Below are positions 29,177 to 37,699 of a DNA stretch of 64,000 bases, piece by piece. The notes below the pieces were generated by a model that saw only the letters and a program-made list of their open reading frames with translations, ran no database searches and was not told the DNA's origin. Each line of letters opens with the position of its first letter. The first letter of the stretch is position 1. The stretch is from Streptomyces chattanoogensis (GTDB taxonomy: Bacteria; Actinomycetota; Actinomycetes; Streptomycetales; Streptomycetaceae): positions 1 to 64,000 of the forward strand of contig NZ_LGKG01000057.1 in NCBI RefSeq assembly GCF_001294335.1. The letters are read 5' to 3'. Both the position numbers and the translations under genes were made by a program.

Positions 29177-29875
29177 TCAGAACTCGACGTCGTCCAAAGG
29201 TACGGATCGATACCCCTTGACCGCCTGGGGAATCTCCAGCCGCCGCGACTTGGCCGATGCCACCAGAGAATTGAGCATGCTGGTCAGAGCACCGGTGAGG
29301 GCCGCTGCCGTGGCTTCCTCCGAGGCGTCCTCCGCCAGGTAGGCGGCCGCGGTGGAGATGCGCTTCAGCACCGCCTCACTGGCCTGGCCGAAACCGTAGG
29401 TGATGAACTGCGGCCGCGGCTTCCATGCCGGGTCCCGAAGCTCCTGATAGTCGGCCAGCCAGGCGTCGTCCGGCTCGTCGGTGGGGATGCCATCGGTCAG
29501 CAGGAAGACGACCGGCCGCACCACCTGCGAGCCGGCGTCGCGCAGCATCAGGAGATCGGACTCGATCCGTCCGCGCAGCAGATGGAACATGGGCCCGAAG
29601 TTGGTGAGTCCGCTGCACGTAACGCTCGGCAGGCTCTCCAGGTCCTCGATGTCCGTCATGGGCGTCACCACATGAGGCATCGTGCTGAACGAGAGCACGG
29701 ACAGGTGAACGAACTCGGATACCTGAGGGCTGACGTAGAGCGTGTCGTAGATGCTGAGCAGGGTCTTGTTCAACAGCGCCTCGTACGGCTCCATGGAGCC
29801 CGACGTGTCGAGGACCAGGTACGCCGGAAGCGCCTTGCGCTTGTAGGCGGTTCCGGAGCTGGGGTTCTCGGTCAA
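29177..29875 (-). CDS. vWA domain protein, TerY-like, last gene of six-gene operon
   Basis: A 232-residue von Willebrand A protein. The complete MIDAS metal site is visible: LVLDTSGSM (about 21-29), the Thr in CSGLTNFGPM, and the Asp in LLTDGIPTDE. The fold spans nearly the whole chain, as in TerY. TerY-type vWA proteins pair with a kinase and a PP2C phosphatase in TerY-P triads, and both partners are encoded just upstream. TTG start at 29875 has AAGGAG 5 nt before it; the gap to the kinase gene is 13 nt. It is likely the scaffold or target of the phosphorylation module. Confidence 0.88.
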   Translation of the reverse strand: MTENPSSGTAYKRKALPAYLVLDTSGSMEPYEALLNKTLLSIYDTLYVSPQVSEFVHLSVLSFSTMPHVVTPMTDIEDLESLPSVTCSGLTNFGPMFHLLRGRIESDLLMLRDAGSQVVRPVVFLLTDGIPTDEPDDAWLADYQELRDPAWKPRPQFITYGFGQASEAVLKRISTAAAYLAEDASEEATAAALTGALTSMLNSLVASAKSRRLEIPQAVKGYRSVPLDDVEF

Positions 29876-29888
29876 GGTTTCTCCTTCT

Positions 29889-31220
29889 TCAGAGCCAGCC
29901 GAGCAGGAAGTGAGCGATGAGATAGGCCACTCCGAGGAGCGCGGCCAACTGGGTGGTCACACGGCCGAGGCGCCTGCCGCGAGAAGGGGAACGAGGCCGT
30001 GTGGCGGACACCGTCGGCCGGGCCGCCGGGGGAGTGGTGCGGGTGGCCCTCGGCGCCCGTGGCTCGGTGGGTTGCGGGGCGGGAGCGGGAGCGGTGCCGG
30101 GTGAGGACGTCGGCCGAGGCCGGCTCCCGGAGGCCGGTGGTGCCCCGGACGAGGGCCTCGGTCTGCCTCGCAGCGGAACCCACCCCGTGACGTTGGCCGC
30201 CCCCGGTGTGGACGGGGGCGGGTTCGCGGTGTGGCCGCCACCGCTGTCGGGCAACTCGTCCCCTCGGCCCCGGGAGGCCCGTCCCCGCACGCGAACCTCG
30301 CCGCTGACGTTCGTCCCGTCGGCTGCTTGCCGTCGCCCGGGCGCGTAGCACACCTCGAACGTGGTGAGCAGGTCGGCCAGCTCGGGGCGGTCGGTGGGGT
30401 CGGTGGCGTCCAGCACGCGCTCGAGCTCTTTGCCGAAGGCCGACTGCTGCACGCCGGGTTCCAGCCGACCGTACGCGGCGTGCGGATCGGCTCCCCGGTG
30501 GCCGGTCAGACAGCGGACGGTGAGCATCGCTACCTTGTAGCGGTCGCTGTAGGTCGTCAGTGCGCGGCTGCCGTCCTGGAACAGCGGGTCTTCCCCACCG
30601 GGTGACTCGATCCAGTCCCGGTGGTGAATACCGCAGGTGTCCATGTCGATGACGAAGACTTCGCCGGTGTCCTGGTCCCACAGCGCGTTGCTGTACGACC
30701 AGTCGGCGTAGACGACATCGTGGCGTTCGAAGAGCGCACCGATACGGAGCAGTTCCCACACCGCCCGGGTCCTGGTGGCTGCATCGGGCGCGCGCAGGCC
30801 GCGTTTGGTGATGCTCTCGTTCGCCGCTATCAGCCAGTCCAGGGGGAGGGGCTCGGGGGTGGACGCGTCTTGGCTGAACTTTTTCTGTACCGTCGCGAAG
30901 AACTTGCCCGGTGCCCTGGCCATCACCACGCCGACCGTCCGGCCGGCCCCGACGATCCGGGCCACCGGCCATGCTGTCTGCCGGTCGAGCAGCGCCACGT
31001 CCGCCCCTGGCATACCGCTCGGCAGCGAGATCAGCGCCTCCAGCCGGTCCTCCTCCGGGGCGGTGAGCGGCTGCCGGTAGAGCTTGGCGAGCCAGCCGGG
31101 GCGTCCGGCGATTTCGTACACCTTCTGGGATTCGCCCTTGGCTTCCGCCAGGGTGGCCCCCTCGGGCACCTCAGGCAGCGTGACGACGGTGCCCGAGGTC
31201 CAGCCGGTCCAAGTGTTCAC
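29889..31220 (-). CDS. Protein kinase-like protein with C-terminal membrane anchor
   Basis: A 443-residue protein with a protein-kinase-like domain (about 1-300): Lys46 in LAKLYRQ, catalytic loop YADWSYSN (Asp173, Asn178) and DMD (192-194) in place of DFG. This is the lipopolysaccharide-kinase/TerY-P type rather than a canonical eukaryotic-like kinase. A 115-residue Pro/Arg-rich disordered linker holds two near repeats, NVSGEVRVRGR (about 304-314) and NVTGWVPLRGR (about 343-353). A membrane helix (about 425-442) ends the protein. GTG at 31220 overlaps the PP2C stop (GTGA); an ATG at 31244 is an alternative. Confidence 0.85.
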   Translation of the reverse strand: MNTWTGWTSGTVVTLPEVPEGATLAEAKGESQKVYEIAGRPGWLAKLYRQPLTAPEEDRLEALISLPSGMPGADVALLDRQTAWPVARIVGAGRTVGVVMARAPGKFFATVQKKFSQDASTPEPLPLDWLIAANESITKRGLRAPDAATRTRAVWELLRIGALFERHDVVYADWSYSNALWDQDTGEVFVIDMDTCGIHHRDWIESPGGEDPLFQDGSRALTTYSDRYKVAMLTVRCLTGHRGADPHAAYGRLEPGVQQSAFGKELERVLDATDPTDRPELADLLTTFEVCYAPGRRQAADGTNVSGEVRVRGRASRGRGDELPDSGGGHTANPPPSTPGAANVTGWVPLRGRPRPSSGAPPASGSRPRPTSSPGTAPAPAPQPTEPRAPRATRTTPPAARPTVSATRPRSPSRGRRLGRVTTQLAALLGVAYLIAHFLLGWL

Positions 31221-32563
31221 CGCGCTCGTTCTCCCTTTCCGCACCAGACCGCAACCGCTGTCCGGTCGTCCTGCATCTGTGTCTGTCGGAAACCGACGTC
31301 CAGCAGGAACGAGCCCACCGGAGGCGGCTCAAGCCAGCGTCCGGCGAACCACGCGCCGGCCTCGGGGATCTGCTCCAGGGCATCCGCGACACCGTCTGTC
31401 AGCACCGCCAGGACATCGCCCGCGGCAAGCAGCTCGCGTCTGCAGTCGAACCGCTCCACTTCGAACGGCAGGAAATGTTCCACCGCCCCATCGACCGGCC
31501 CCGGTCCCGAGACGTTCTTGCGGTCCCCGATAAGGCGCTGCCAGGTCCCGCCGTGCAACCGCCAGGCACCGGCGTCGCCCATGGAGGCCAGCCAGACCTC
31601 GCGAGCTCCGAAGACGTCCGGCTGGACCGGCACGACGGCGGCCACCGCGACCGCCCGCATGGCGTCGGGGTCCCAGTGCCTCGACTCGGCCGTGCGGTAC
31701 ATGCGGGCCGCCGCGGCCAGAAAGACCTCGCGCGGGTCGATCTGCGCGGGTCGCGCCGCGGTGTCCAGGGCCTCCCGCAGCGCGGCGGCCATCGCGGTGA
31801 CCGCGGCATGCGCTCCCACGTCGGCATGTCTGCTGTCGGACATGCCGTCGGCCACCACGACGATCAGGTACCGGCCGTGCTGGTCCTGGGCGAGCCGGTA
31901 GGCGTCCTGCCGGGCGGTTCCCTGTGACCGGTGCCCGGCTCCGACGACCGAGGCGGCACGGATGTGCAGCTCGCCGAGGAGTGCCTGGTCCGCGACGACA
32001 CCGTGCGTGGCCGTGTCGCTCGGCAGCAGCCAGGGAGCGTCGGCGGCCCGCGAAGGTGTGCGAAGCACGGGAAAGCGGCCGTCGGGCTCCGGGGGCGGCA
32101 CCGTCGTGACAGCCGGTCCGGGTGAGGAATCGCCCGGCTCCGTGGTCGTCCCGCCCCGAGGTTCCAGGTGCCGCACGGGCCGTACGGCTCCCGGGGGAGT
32201 GGCCCCGCCCACCGGCGCACGCCCGATGTCGGAGTGCTCCGTGGCTGTCGCGGATGTCCCCGACGGCCCTGGGCGCGAGGGAGCAGACTCCGGTGTTGTC
32301 GCCCCCGCGTTCGCCACGGAGTCGTGATCCCCATCGGCCCGGCCGTCGGGCTCGTCCGCCGGACTCTTCCTGCCCAGCAGGCTGTTGAGACGCAGCCAGG
32401 TGAGCCCCGTCACTCCCACCACGGCGGCGGCCGCCACCGGCAGGAACCTGCCGCCCGACACCATGCTTCCTCCCGTGAGCAGTAGAGCCGCGCTTGCCGT
32501 CGCGGTAGCGGTCAACCGGCGCGCCGCGCTCGCCCGGCGTGAATGCTGTGCCCGATCACTCAC
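31217..32563 (-). CDS. PP2C-type Ser/Thr phosphatase with N-terminal membrane segment
   Basis: A 448-residue protein. The N-terminus has two hydrophobic stretches (LTATATASAALLLTGG and FLPVAAAAVVGVTGLTWL), then a 120-residue low-complexity linker and a PPM phosphatase domain (about 205-445). Metal-binding motifs are VVVADGMSDS, ASMGDAGAW, VLTDGVADAL and QDDRTAVAV. It should reverse phosphorylation by the neighbouring kinase. Its ATG overlaps the stop of the band-7-like gene by 4 bp, and its stop overlaps the kinase start by 4 bp. Confidence 0.9.
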   Translation of the reverse strand: MSDRAQHSRRASAARRLTATATASAALLLTGGSMVSGGRFLPVAAAAVVGVTGLTWLRLNSLLGRKSPADEPDGRADGDHDSVANAGATTPESAPSRPGPSGTSATATEHSDIGRAPVGGATPPGAVRPVRHLEPRGGTTTEPGDSSPGPAVTTVPPPEPDGRFPVLRTPSRAADAPWLLPSDTATHGVVADQALLGELHIRAASVVGAGHRSQGTARQDAYRLAQDQHGRYLIVVVADGMSDSRHADVGAHAAVTAMAAALREALDTAARPAQIDPREVFLAAAARMYRTAESRHWDPDAMRAVAVAAVVPVQPDVFGAREVWLASMGDAGAWRLHGGTWQRLIGDRKNVSGPGPVDGAVEHFLPFEVERFDCRRELLAAGDVLAVLTDGVADALEQIPEAGAWFAGRWLEPPPVGSFLLDVGFRQTQMQDDRTAVAVWCGKGERAR

Positions 32564-33723
32564 GCGTGGCCTCGTCCGTTCGGGTGGCGCCGCTTGCCCA
32601 CCGGGGTCGCGCCGGTGACGTTCGCAGTGGACGGATCACCGGCCGGCTGCCGGCCGGGCGCCGATGCGGTGGCGCCGTCACCAGGGGCCGAGTCGTCGGC
32701 CTGGGAGGGGCCGTGGTCGGGACCTGGCGACCGGACCGCCGACTGGTCCGCTCCGCGCCCGGGCCGCGGCCGCGGCGGTGCGTCCGACTGCGGCGGAACG
32801 ACGGCCCCTGGGATCGCGGCCGGTTGCGTGCCCTTCCCCGGGGCGACCCCGGAGCCGGCCGCGAACAGCGGTTCCGTCTGATGGATCGAGTAGTAGAACT
32901 CCTGCGCCTCGGCGGGCTGGATGAGCTTCGCCTCCGCGAGGTCCCTGACCATCCGCGACTTCTGCTCGACGGTGATGTCGTGCCGTGCCGTGATGTCCGC
33001 CATGATCTCGCGCAGGCGGCTGGGATCCTGTGCGATCAGATAGGTGATCAGGCCGCCCTCACTGCGCGCGGCGCTCAGGATGGCGCGCTCCCGCTCGGCG
33101 AGCAGCTCCGCCTCGCTCTGCTGCTCGGCCCGCTTCTTCTGCGATTCACCCGCGACGAGTTCGATGCCCCACTTCTGCTTCTTCAGCTCCCGTAGGTGTT
33201 CGGCGGCGTCCTGGTCGAGGTAGAGCCTGACGATGAGGCCGAGTACGGTCAGCCCCGTCGGCAGCGCATGCTCCCGGCCGCCGAACGTGGACCGCAGAAA
33301 GCTCTCCGCCGCTCCGCACTCCTCCAGGGGGAACTTGCCGGTGTGCGGCCACAGCAGATCGCGTACGCCCACGCACACGATCCCCTGGCCTGAGCCGACG
33401 GTGCCGACGTTCCCCTTCACCACCGCCGGCGGATCGGTCACCTTCCACCGTGCCTCCAAGGCGGCCTGGAAACTGAAACCGCCGGTACCACTGGGCAGCG
33501 CTTCGGTCCACTGGACGGCGTGCTCGCTGGTGTCCACGTCGTAGCGGTAGCGGAACTTCCGGGCTGCGAACGCCGACGGCCTGCCGGGCAGGTGCACAGG
33601 TTCCCCGTCCTCGGCGGAGAAGACCAGAGCCTGGTGGGGTAGGACGGCCGGGCCGCGGTTGCCCATGCTCACGGGGTGTGGACCCGTGATCAGGAAGGCG
33701 TTGACGTTGTTGTGGGTGTTCAC
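32560..33723 (-). CDS. Band-7/SPFH-like protein with disordered tail
   Basis: A 387-residue protein whose first 190 residues have the beta-then-helix pattern of SPFH/band-7 domains (FSFQAALEARWKVTDPPAVV, ALPTGLTVLGLIVRLYLDQD). A charged helix follows (RAEQQSEAELLAERERAIL), with a further helical part (to about 285) and a Pro/Gly-rich tail. The tail contains ANVTGATPVGKR, resembling the NVTG repeats in the kinase. No membrane helix is seen. Assignment to SPFH is by pattern and moderate. Both ends overlap neighbours by 4 bp. It may serve as a membrane-scaffold or oligomer platform. Confidence 0.6.
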   Translation of the reverse strand: MNTHNNVNAFLITGPHPVSMGNRGPAVLPHQALVFSAEDGEPVHLPGRPSAFAARKFRYRYDVDTSEHAVQWTEALPSGTGGFSFQAALEARWKVTDPPAVVKGNVGTVGSGQGIVCVGVRDLLWPHTGKFPLEECGAAESFLRSTFGGREHALPTGLTVLGLIVRLYLDQDAAEHLRELKKQKWGIELVAGESQKKRAEQQSEAELLAERERAILSAARSEGGLITYLIAQDPSRLREIMADITARHDITVEQKSRMVRDLAEAKLIQPAEAQEFYYSIHQTEPLFAAGSGVAPGKGTQPAAIPGAVVPPQSDAPPRPRPGRGADQSAVRSPGPDHGPSQADDSAPGDGATASAPGRQPAGDPSTANVTGATPVGKRRHPNGRGHA

Positions 33724-35903
33724 CGTGAATTGCTCCTCATATCAAGGCAGGCCAGTACCTCTCGGGCGGTGAGAGGTGCTCCTCGCCCCGCGCCCGCCCG
33801 GGACCAGACCGCGGCCTGGTGGCGGATGATCCGTTCGGTTCGTGGGGTGGAGACACAGGCGGCGAGCAGGCGGGCCAGTGCCCGGCGTCCCCGGTTGTCC
33901 GGCTCGACCATCCGGGCCCACTTGGCCAGGATTTCCTGTGCCGATTCGAAGACGTCCGCGGAGTTGAGCACCGCCTCCCACAGCACGGCGATCTCCTGCT
34001 GTCTGACGGGGTCGCGGGCCGAGGCCCGCAGCAGCTCGGGCCACAGCGCATCGGAGCCCTCGCCTGTTTCACCGAGCCCCGGCCCCAGCAGGTCGTTCGC
34101 CGCGTACAGAAAGGAGAGCTGGCCCACGAAGCGTCGTTCGGGCCCGTAATTCCCCGACACGACCCACTGATCGACGAGGTCGAGCGCCTCGCGCTGGTAC
34201 CGGCCCTCCTCCAGCGCCAGGTACTCGGTCACGCTGGTGCACACGGCGTCGACCACATCGAGTTCCTCAGCCGCGGCCAGGGCGTGCAGCAGTGCCCACG
34301 CCGGCTCGGCGCCCTCCTTCTCGAAGAGAATGCGCCAGGACCGTGCGGCGACGGCTCGCAGCCGGGACTCCGTGCCGGCCCCGCTCCAGGCGGTGACGAG
34401 GTTACGCACCGCCTCGGTATGGGCCGTGTCCTCGGCGGCGACGTACAGCGCGGTGGCGGCGGCATGCCACAGGCGGGGCTCACGGCCGGTGGCCCATGGC
34501 ATCAACACCTGCGCCCTGATGGTCTCGAAGGTGCGCTGTGCTACCACCCCGGCGGCGACGGCGGCCCGGACGCCCACCGTCGGCAGCTGGTGCGCCGCGC
34601 ACTGCCGCAGCCACACCGGAAGAACTTCCCGCAGGGTGTCGTACTCCGCCCACACCACGTCCAGCACCCGCAGGGCTGTATCAGGATCCCGGAAGCGCAC
34701 TACCCGGCCGCGGGCTCCGCCGTGGCGGGTCGCCACCTCGGAGTCGATGAGGGTCGCGTGGATCGCCTTGAGCCGCTGACTGCCGCTGGAGGCGAAGGGC
34801 TTGTTGCGCGGCCGGTCCGGGTGTTCCGCGGTTTCGGGAGGCTGCAAGAGGTCGCGCAGACGCTCGGCGAGCGAGGCGACCGTCTCGTAGGCCTCCCCGC
34901 CGAAGACCGCGGTGCTCACCGCCAGGCATTGTGTGGCGAGATCCGGCAGCTCCTCCAGCCACGGGACGATGGACCGGGGGCCGCAGAGGTCCAGTTGTTC
35001 AAGCCGTTCGGCGACCTGCCGGGCGATGTCCTCGTCCGGTCCGGTGAGCTCCGCGAGCAAGCGGCCCGCCTCCGCGGCCCGGGCCAGTTCCGGGGTGTCG
35101 GCCATACCGTCGATCAGGGACGCGACATCGGGGCGGCCGAGAAGCCGGTGGGCTCGCGCGGCCTGCCCCGGACCCGACCGCCACAGCAGGTGAGCACGGA
35201 CCACGTCGCACGGATCCGCCCGCTCGGACACTTCGGTGACCGTGCGCTCCAGCTCGGCGTCGGGCAACTGCACCTTCGACGACATCGTCAGCACAAGCCG
35301 TCCGTCGCGCTTGCGGAGCGCCGCATCGAGGCTGCGAAGGTCGAAGGGAGTGAGCGAGTCGGCGGCGGACTGCGCGAGATTCTCCATCACGAAGCCCGCA
35401 CCGGGCGGCACTGTCTGCGCGTCGAAGTGCTTCAGGTCGGCCGTCGGATCGAGCCGGTACAGCCGGCGGCACCCGGATTCGAGGAGCACCGCCCGAGCGG
35501 TGGCGTACTTGCCGCAGCCCTCCGCGCCTCTCAGCAGTATCACCCGGGATGCGGTCGCCGTCTGTTGCACCAGCGCCGGATGGCCCGATGCCCGGACGTA
35601 CGTCTCTTGTGTCTCGTCGATTTCCTCGGACGGCATCTCGGCCATGCGGACGGAATCCGCGCCCATGGTGAAGACGTATTGGCTGCCCCCGAAGACCTGT
35701 TGGGCCCGGACCTTCAGTCCTGCCAGCGCTTCGCGCTCCGTGCCGAGCCGCTCATCGGTGTCACCCGGGGGGCCCGACAGTGCGTCCCGCAGCTCTTTCA
35801 TACCGAAGACATCCGCCGCGTCGCCCGCGGGCTGATCGCTGCCGCCCGGCGGCGGCTCCGGCCGACCGCCGTCCTCGTCGGGATTGTCGGAGTGGGCGGT
35901 CAT
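33720..35903 (-). CDS. STAND-like P-loop NTPase with N-terminal signalling motif
   Basis: A 727-residue protein. An acidic disordered N-terminus precedes the motif AQQVFGGSQYVF (67-78). A P-loop follows, GAEGCGKYA (126-134), with a degenerate Walker-B-like strand (GAGFVMENL, about 168-176) and a sensor-like RLVLTMSS (202-209). About 450 alpha-helical residues follow, probably a superstructure-forming sensor region. This is the layout of nSTAND-type NTPases, the bacterial relatives of NLR proteins. It shares the N-terminal motif with the C-terminus of the cyclase gene immediately upstream. ATG overlaps the cyclase stop (TGATG). Confidence 0.75.
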   Translation of the reverse strand: MTAHSDNPDEDGGRPEPPPGGSDQPAGDAADVFGMKELRDALSGPPGDTDERLGTEREALAGLKVRAQQVFGGSQYVFTMGADSVRMAEMPSEEIDETQETYVRASGHPALVQQTATASRVILLRGAEGCGKYATARAVLLESGCRRLYRLDPTADLKHFDAQTVPPGAGFVMENLAQSAADSLTPFDLRSLDAALRKRDGRLVLTMSSKVQLPDAELERTVTEVSERADPCDVVRAHLLWRSGPGQAARAHRLLGRPDVASLIDGMADTPELARAAEAGRLLAELTGPDEDIARQVAERLEQLDLCGPRSIVPWLEELPDLATQCLAVSTAVFGGEAYETVASLAERLRDLLQPPETAEHPDRPRNKPFASSGSQRLKAIHATLIDSEVATRHGGARGRVVRFRDPDTALRVLDVVWAEYDTLREVLPVWLRQCAAHQLPTVGVRAAVAAGVVAQRTFETIRAQVLMPWATGREPRLWHAAATALYVAAEDTAHTEAVRNLVTAWSGAGTESRLRAVAARSWRILFEKEGAEPAWALLHALAAAEELDVVDAVCTSVTEYLALEEGRYQREALDLVDQWVVSGNYGPERRFVGQLSFLYAANDLLGPGLGETGEGSDALWPELLRASARDPVRQQEIAVLWEAVLNSADVFESAQEILAKWARMVEPDNRGRRALARLLAACVSTPRTERIIRHQAAVWSRAGAGRGAPLTAREVLACLDMRSNSR

Positions 35904-36718
35904 CAGTTCCCCCTGGTGCTTCGCGGCTCGGGCTCGCTGCCGAAGTTCAGCGAACCGTGCACGATCTGGTCCCTGCCGAAGACCTGTTGGGCGTCGATGT
36001 CCGCCCCGGCGAAGGCCCCACTGTTGCCGGGGCGGTCGCTCACCGGCCCCGCGCCGGGCGCGCCCGCCGGGCCGTCAGCGCTCTCCGCCGCACTCGCGCT
36101 CTCGTCCGCCCTCCACCCCTCGATGCCCGGGGGAGTGTCGTATCCCGGAACCCGGATCCAGGCCCGCGCCCCCCTGATCTCCTTGGCGTCGAACCGAACC
36201 GCTCGGTACGCGCCGGAATCGGCCTCCGGATACCCGTGCCGGACGACTCCGCGGTACCACTCGTCGGAAACCGCCAGGGCCAGGCCCGACCGCTGTCCTG
36301 CGCTCAACGCGTCCCGCAGAGGCCGCAGGTCGACCATCCGGCATGCCGTGTTGAGGTCCTCTCCGACCCAGCCGCGCCCGTCCCAGGCGACTTCCCCGAA
36401 GTGCAGGGCGACCCGCAGCCGCAGGGCCCCGTCGGCGTTGCTGGTACGGGCGTGTGCCCGCAGCCCTGTCTGGAGCAGCTCGACGAAGCGTCCCGTCAGG
36501 TCGATCTTCGGTACGGAGCCCGGCAGCAGCCAGAACACCCCGTCGCCACGATCGGAAGGGCGCGGCTCGGCCCGGTGATCGATGCCCGCCTCGTCGAGTG
36601 CCTCCTCCAGCAACTCGTACAGCCGCTCCCGCAGCCATGCCTGCACCGGGTTCGGACGGCTGCCGAACTTCTCTGCGTCCACCACGAGGATCGCGTAGTG
36701 CTGTGCTTTGACTCTCAT
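35903..36718 (-). CDS. Class III nucleotide cyclase-like protein with C-terminal signalling motif
   Basis: A 271-residue protein with a class III adenylate/guanylate cyclase homology domain (about 7-190): first metal Asp14 (LVVDAEKFG), second metal Asp59 (DRGDGVFW), and the Asn-Arg transition-state pair N123/R127 in DLNTACRMVD. The base-selecting Lys seen in adenylate cyclases is not obvious. After a disordered linker (about 205-240) comes AQQVFGRDQIVHGSLNFG (243-260), closely matching a motif in the NTPase. ATG 36718 follows GGAG. First gene of the six-gene operon. It is a candidate signal producer for the nearby Pycsar-type effector. Confidence 0.8.
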   Translation of the reverse strand: MRVKAQHYAILVVDAEKFGSRPNPVQAWLRERLYELLEEALDEAGIDHRAEPRPSDRGDGVFWLLPGSVPKIDLTGRFVELLQTGLRAHARTSNADGALRLRVALHFGEVAWDGRGWVGEDLNTACRMVDLRPLRDALSAGQRSGLALAVSDEWYRGVVRHGYPEADSGAYRAVRFDAKEIRGARAWIRVPGYDTPPGIEGWRADESASAAESADGPAGAPGAGPVSDRPGNSGAFAGADIDAQQVFGRDQIVHGSLNFGSEPEPRSTRGN

Positions 36719-36861
36719 CGTTTCTCCGCCCTGTCCCCATTCGGTGCCCGGACCGAACCGCCCCCTCGGAACGGCCCGGGCGCCTCCCGTCATGGATAAG
36801 CCCGCAGGCCGTCTCCGAACAGCGCCAAATGACGCACAGCGCCGAATGCGTTGCCTCCGCG

Positions 36862-37563
36862 TCAGCTGCTGGCCCAGCGGGCAAGACTTCGCAGATCGAG
36901 GACGAGCGTGCGTCCTCGCGAGGTGGTCACCAGGCCGTGATCCTGCAGCCGGCGCAACGTCCGGACCACCGACTCCCGGGACGTGCCCGCCGCCCCCGCC
37001 AGCTCTTGCTGGTTCACCGACAGCGCACGGCCCCCCGGCCGCCCCGGGGCCTCACTGCCGTGCCGCAGCGCGAGATCGAGCAGCACACGGGCGACCCGCA
37101 TACCGGCGGGAAGCGCGCCCTGATCTGCGCGCAGCCCGTCGGAGTCCCGAAGCCGGGCGGTAATGCTGCGGATGACGGACAACGCCAGGGGGCCGTGTTC
37201 CTCCAGCAGCGCCAGGAACCGGTCGGAGGTGACGGCGGTCCCCCGCACTGTTTGCATCGCGGTGACCGTTGCGGAGCGGGCGCGGCCGTCGAGGCACGCC
37301 ATCTCGCCGATGAGTTCGCCCGGTCCGCGGATCGCCAGGAGGCTGGTGTAGCCGTTGTCGGCGTCTGCCGTGATCTTGACCAGTCCCTCTTCGATCAGCA
37401 CCACGCTGTCGGGTGGATCGCCTTCGAGGAAGAGGACGACGCCCTGTTTCCAGATCCGTGTTCTCCCTCTGTCGCGGATCAGTCGCACCTCGTCCGACGA
37501 GAACGGCTGTAACGGCTTGGGCGGCACATCCGTGCCATGGATCCGGACAGCATCAAGCGGCAC
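36862..37563 (-). CDS. Crp/Fnr family cyclic-nucleotide-responsive regulator
   Basis: A 233-residue regulator. The cyclic-nucleotide-binding domain (about 25-140) contains GPGELIGEMACLDGRARSATVTA split over the phosphate-binding cassette, keeping the Glu, Arg and Ser that bind cNMP in CAP. The dimer helix is followed by an HTH (SVNQQELAGAAGTSRESVVR then TLRRLQDHGLV). GTG 37563 has GGAGGG 4 nt before it; a GTG at 37587 is less likely. It lies upstream of the cyclase gene on the same strand (143-nt gap) and is divergent from the Pycsar-type effector. Confidence 0.88.
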   Translation of the reverse strand: MPLDAVRIHGTDVPPKPLQPFSSDEVRLIRDRGRTRIWKQGVVLFLEGDPPDSVVLIEEGLVKITADADNGYTSLLAIRGPGELIGEMACLDGRARSATVTAMQTVRGTAVTSDRFLALLEEHGPLALSVIRSITARLRDSDGLRADQGALPAGMRVARVLLDLALRHGSEAPGRPGGRALSVNQQELAGAAGTSRESVVRTLRRLQDHGLVTTSRGRTLVLDLRSLARWASS

Positions 37564-37579
37564 ATACCCTCCTGCGACC

Positions 37580-37595
37580 TGTTGCACCGTCAACA
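37580..37595. promoter_or_regulatory. Crp-type operator TGTTG-N6-CAACA
   Basis: A 16-bp palindrome, TGTTG CACCGT CAACA, sits in the 136-nt region between the divergent Crp/Fnr and DUF5706 genes. The five-base arms with a six-base spacer have the same geometry as Crp/Fnr-family sites. It overlaps the region just upstream of the regulator start, so autoregulation and control of the divergent effector are likely. Confidence 0.65.
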
Positions 37596-37699
37596 AGTCT
37601 AGAACCAGCGGGAGTTGGAGTGTGGCAGTTGTGGCAGACCCGCTGCGGGACTTCCGGGAAACTGAGCCGGAGAGCCACCTCGGCCGCAAGGAGCGGATG

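Noticed and set aside
33819..36578. 919-residue plus-strand ORF opposite the NTPase and cyclase genes
   Set aside because: Real motifs (P-loop, cyclase residues) and consistent stop/start overlaps lie on the minus strand.
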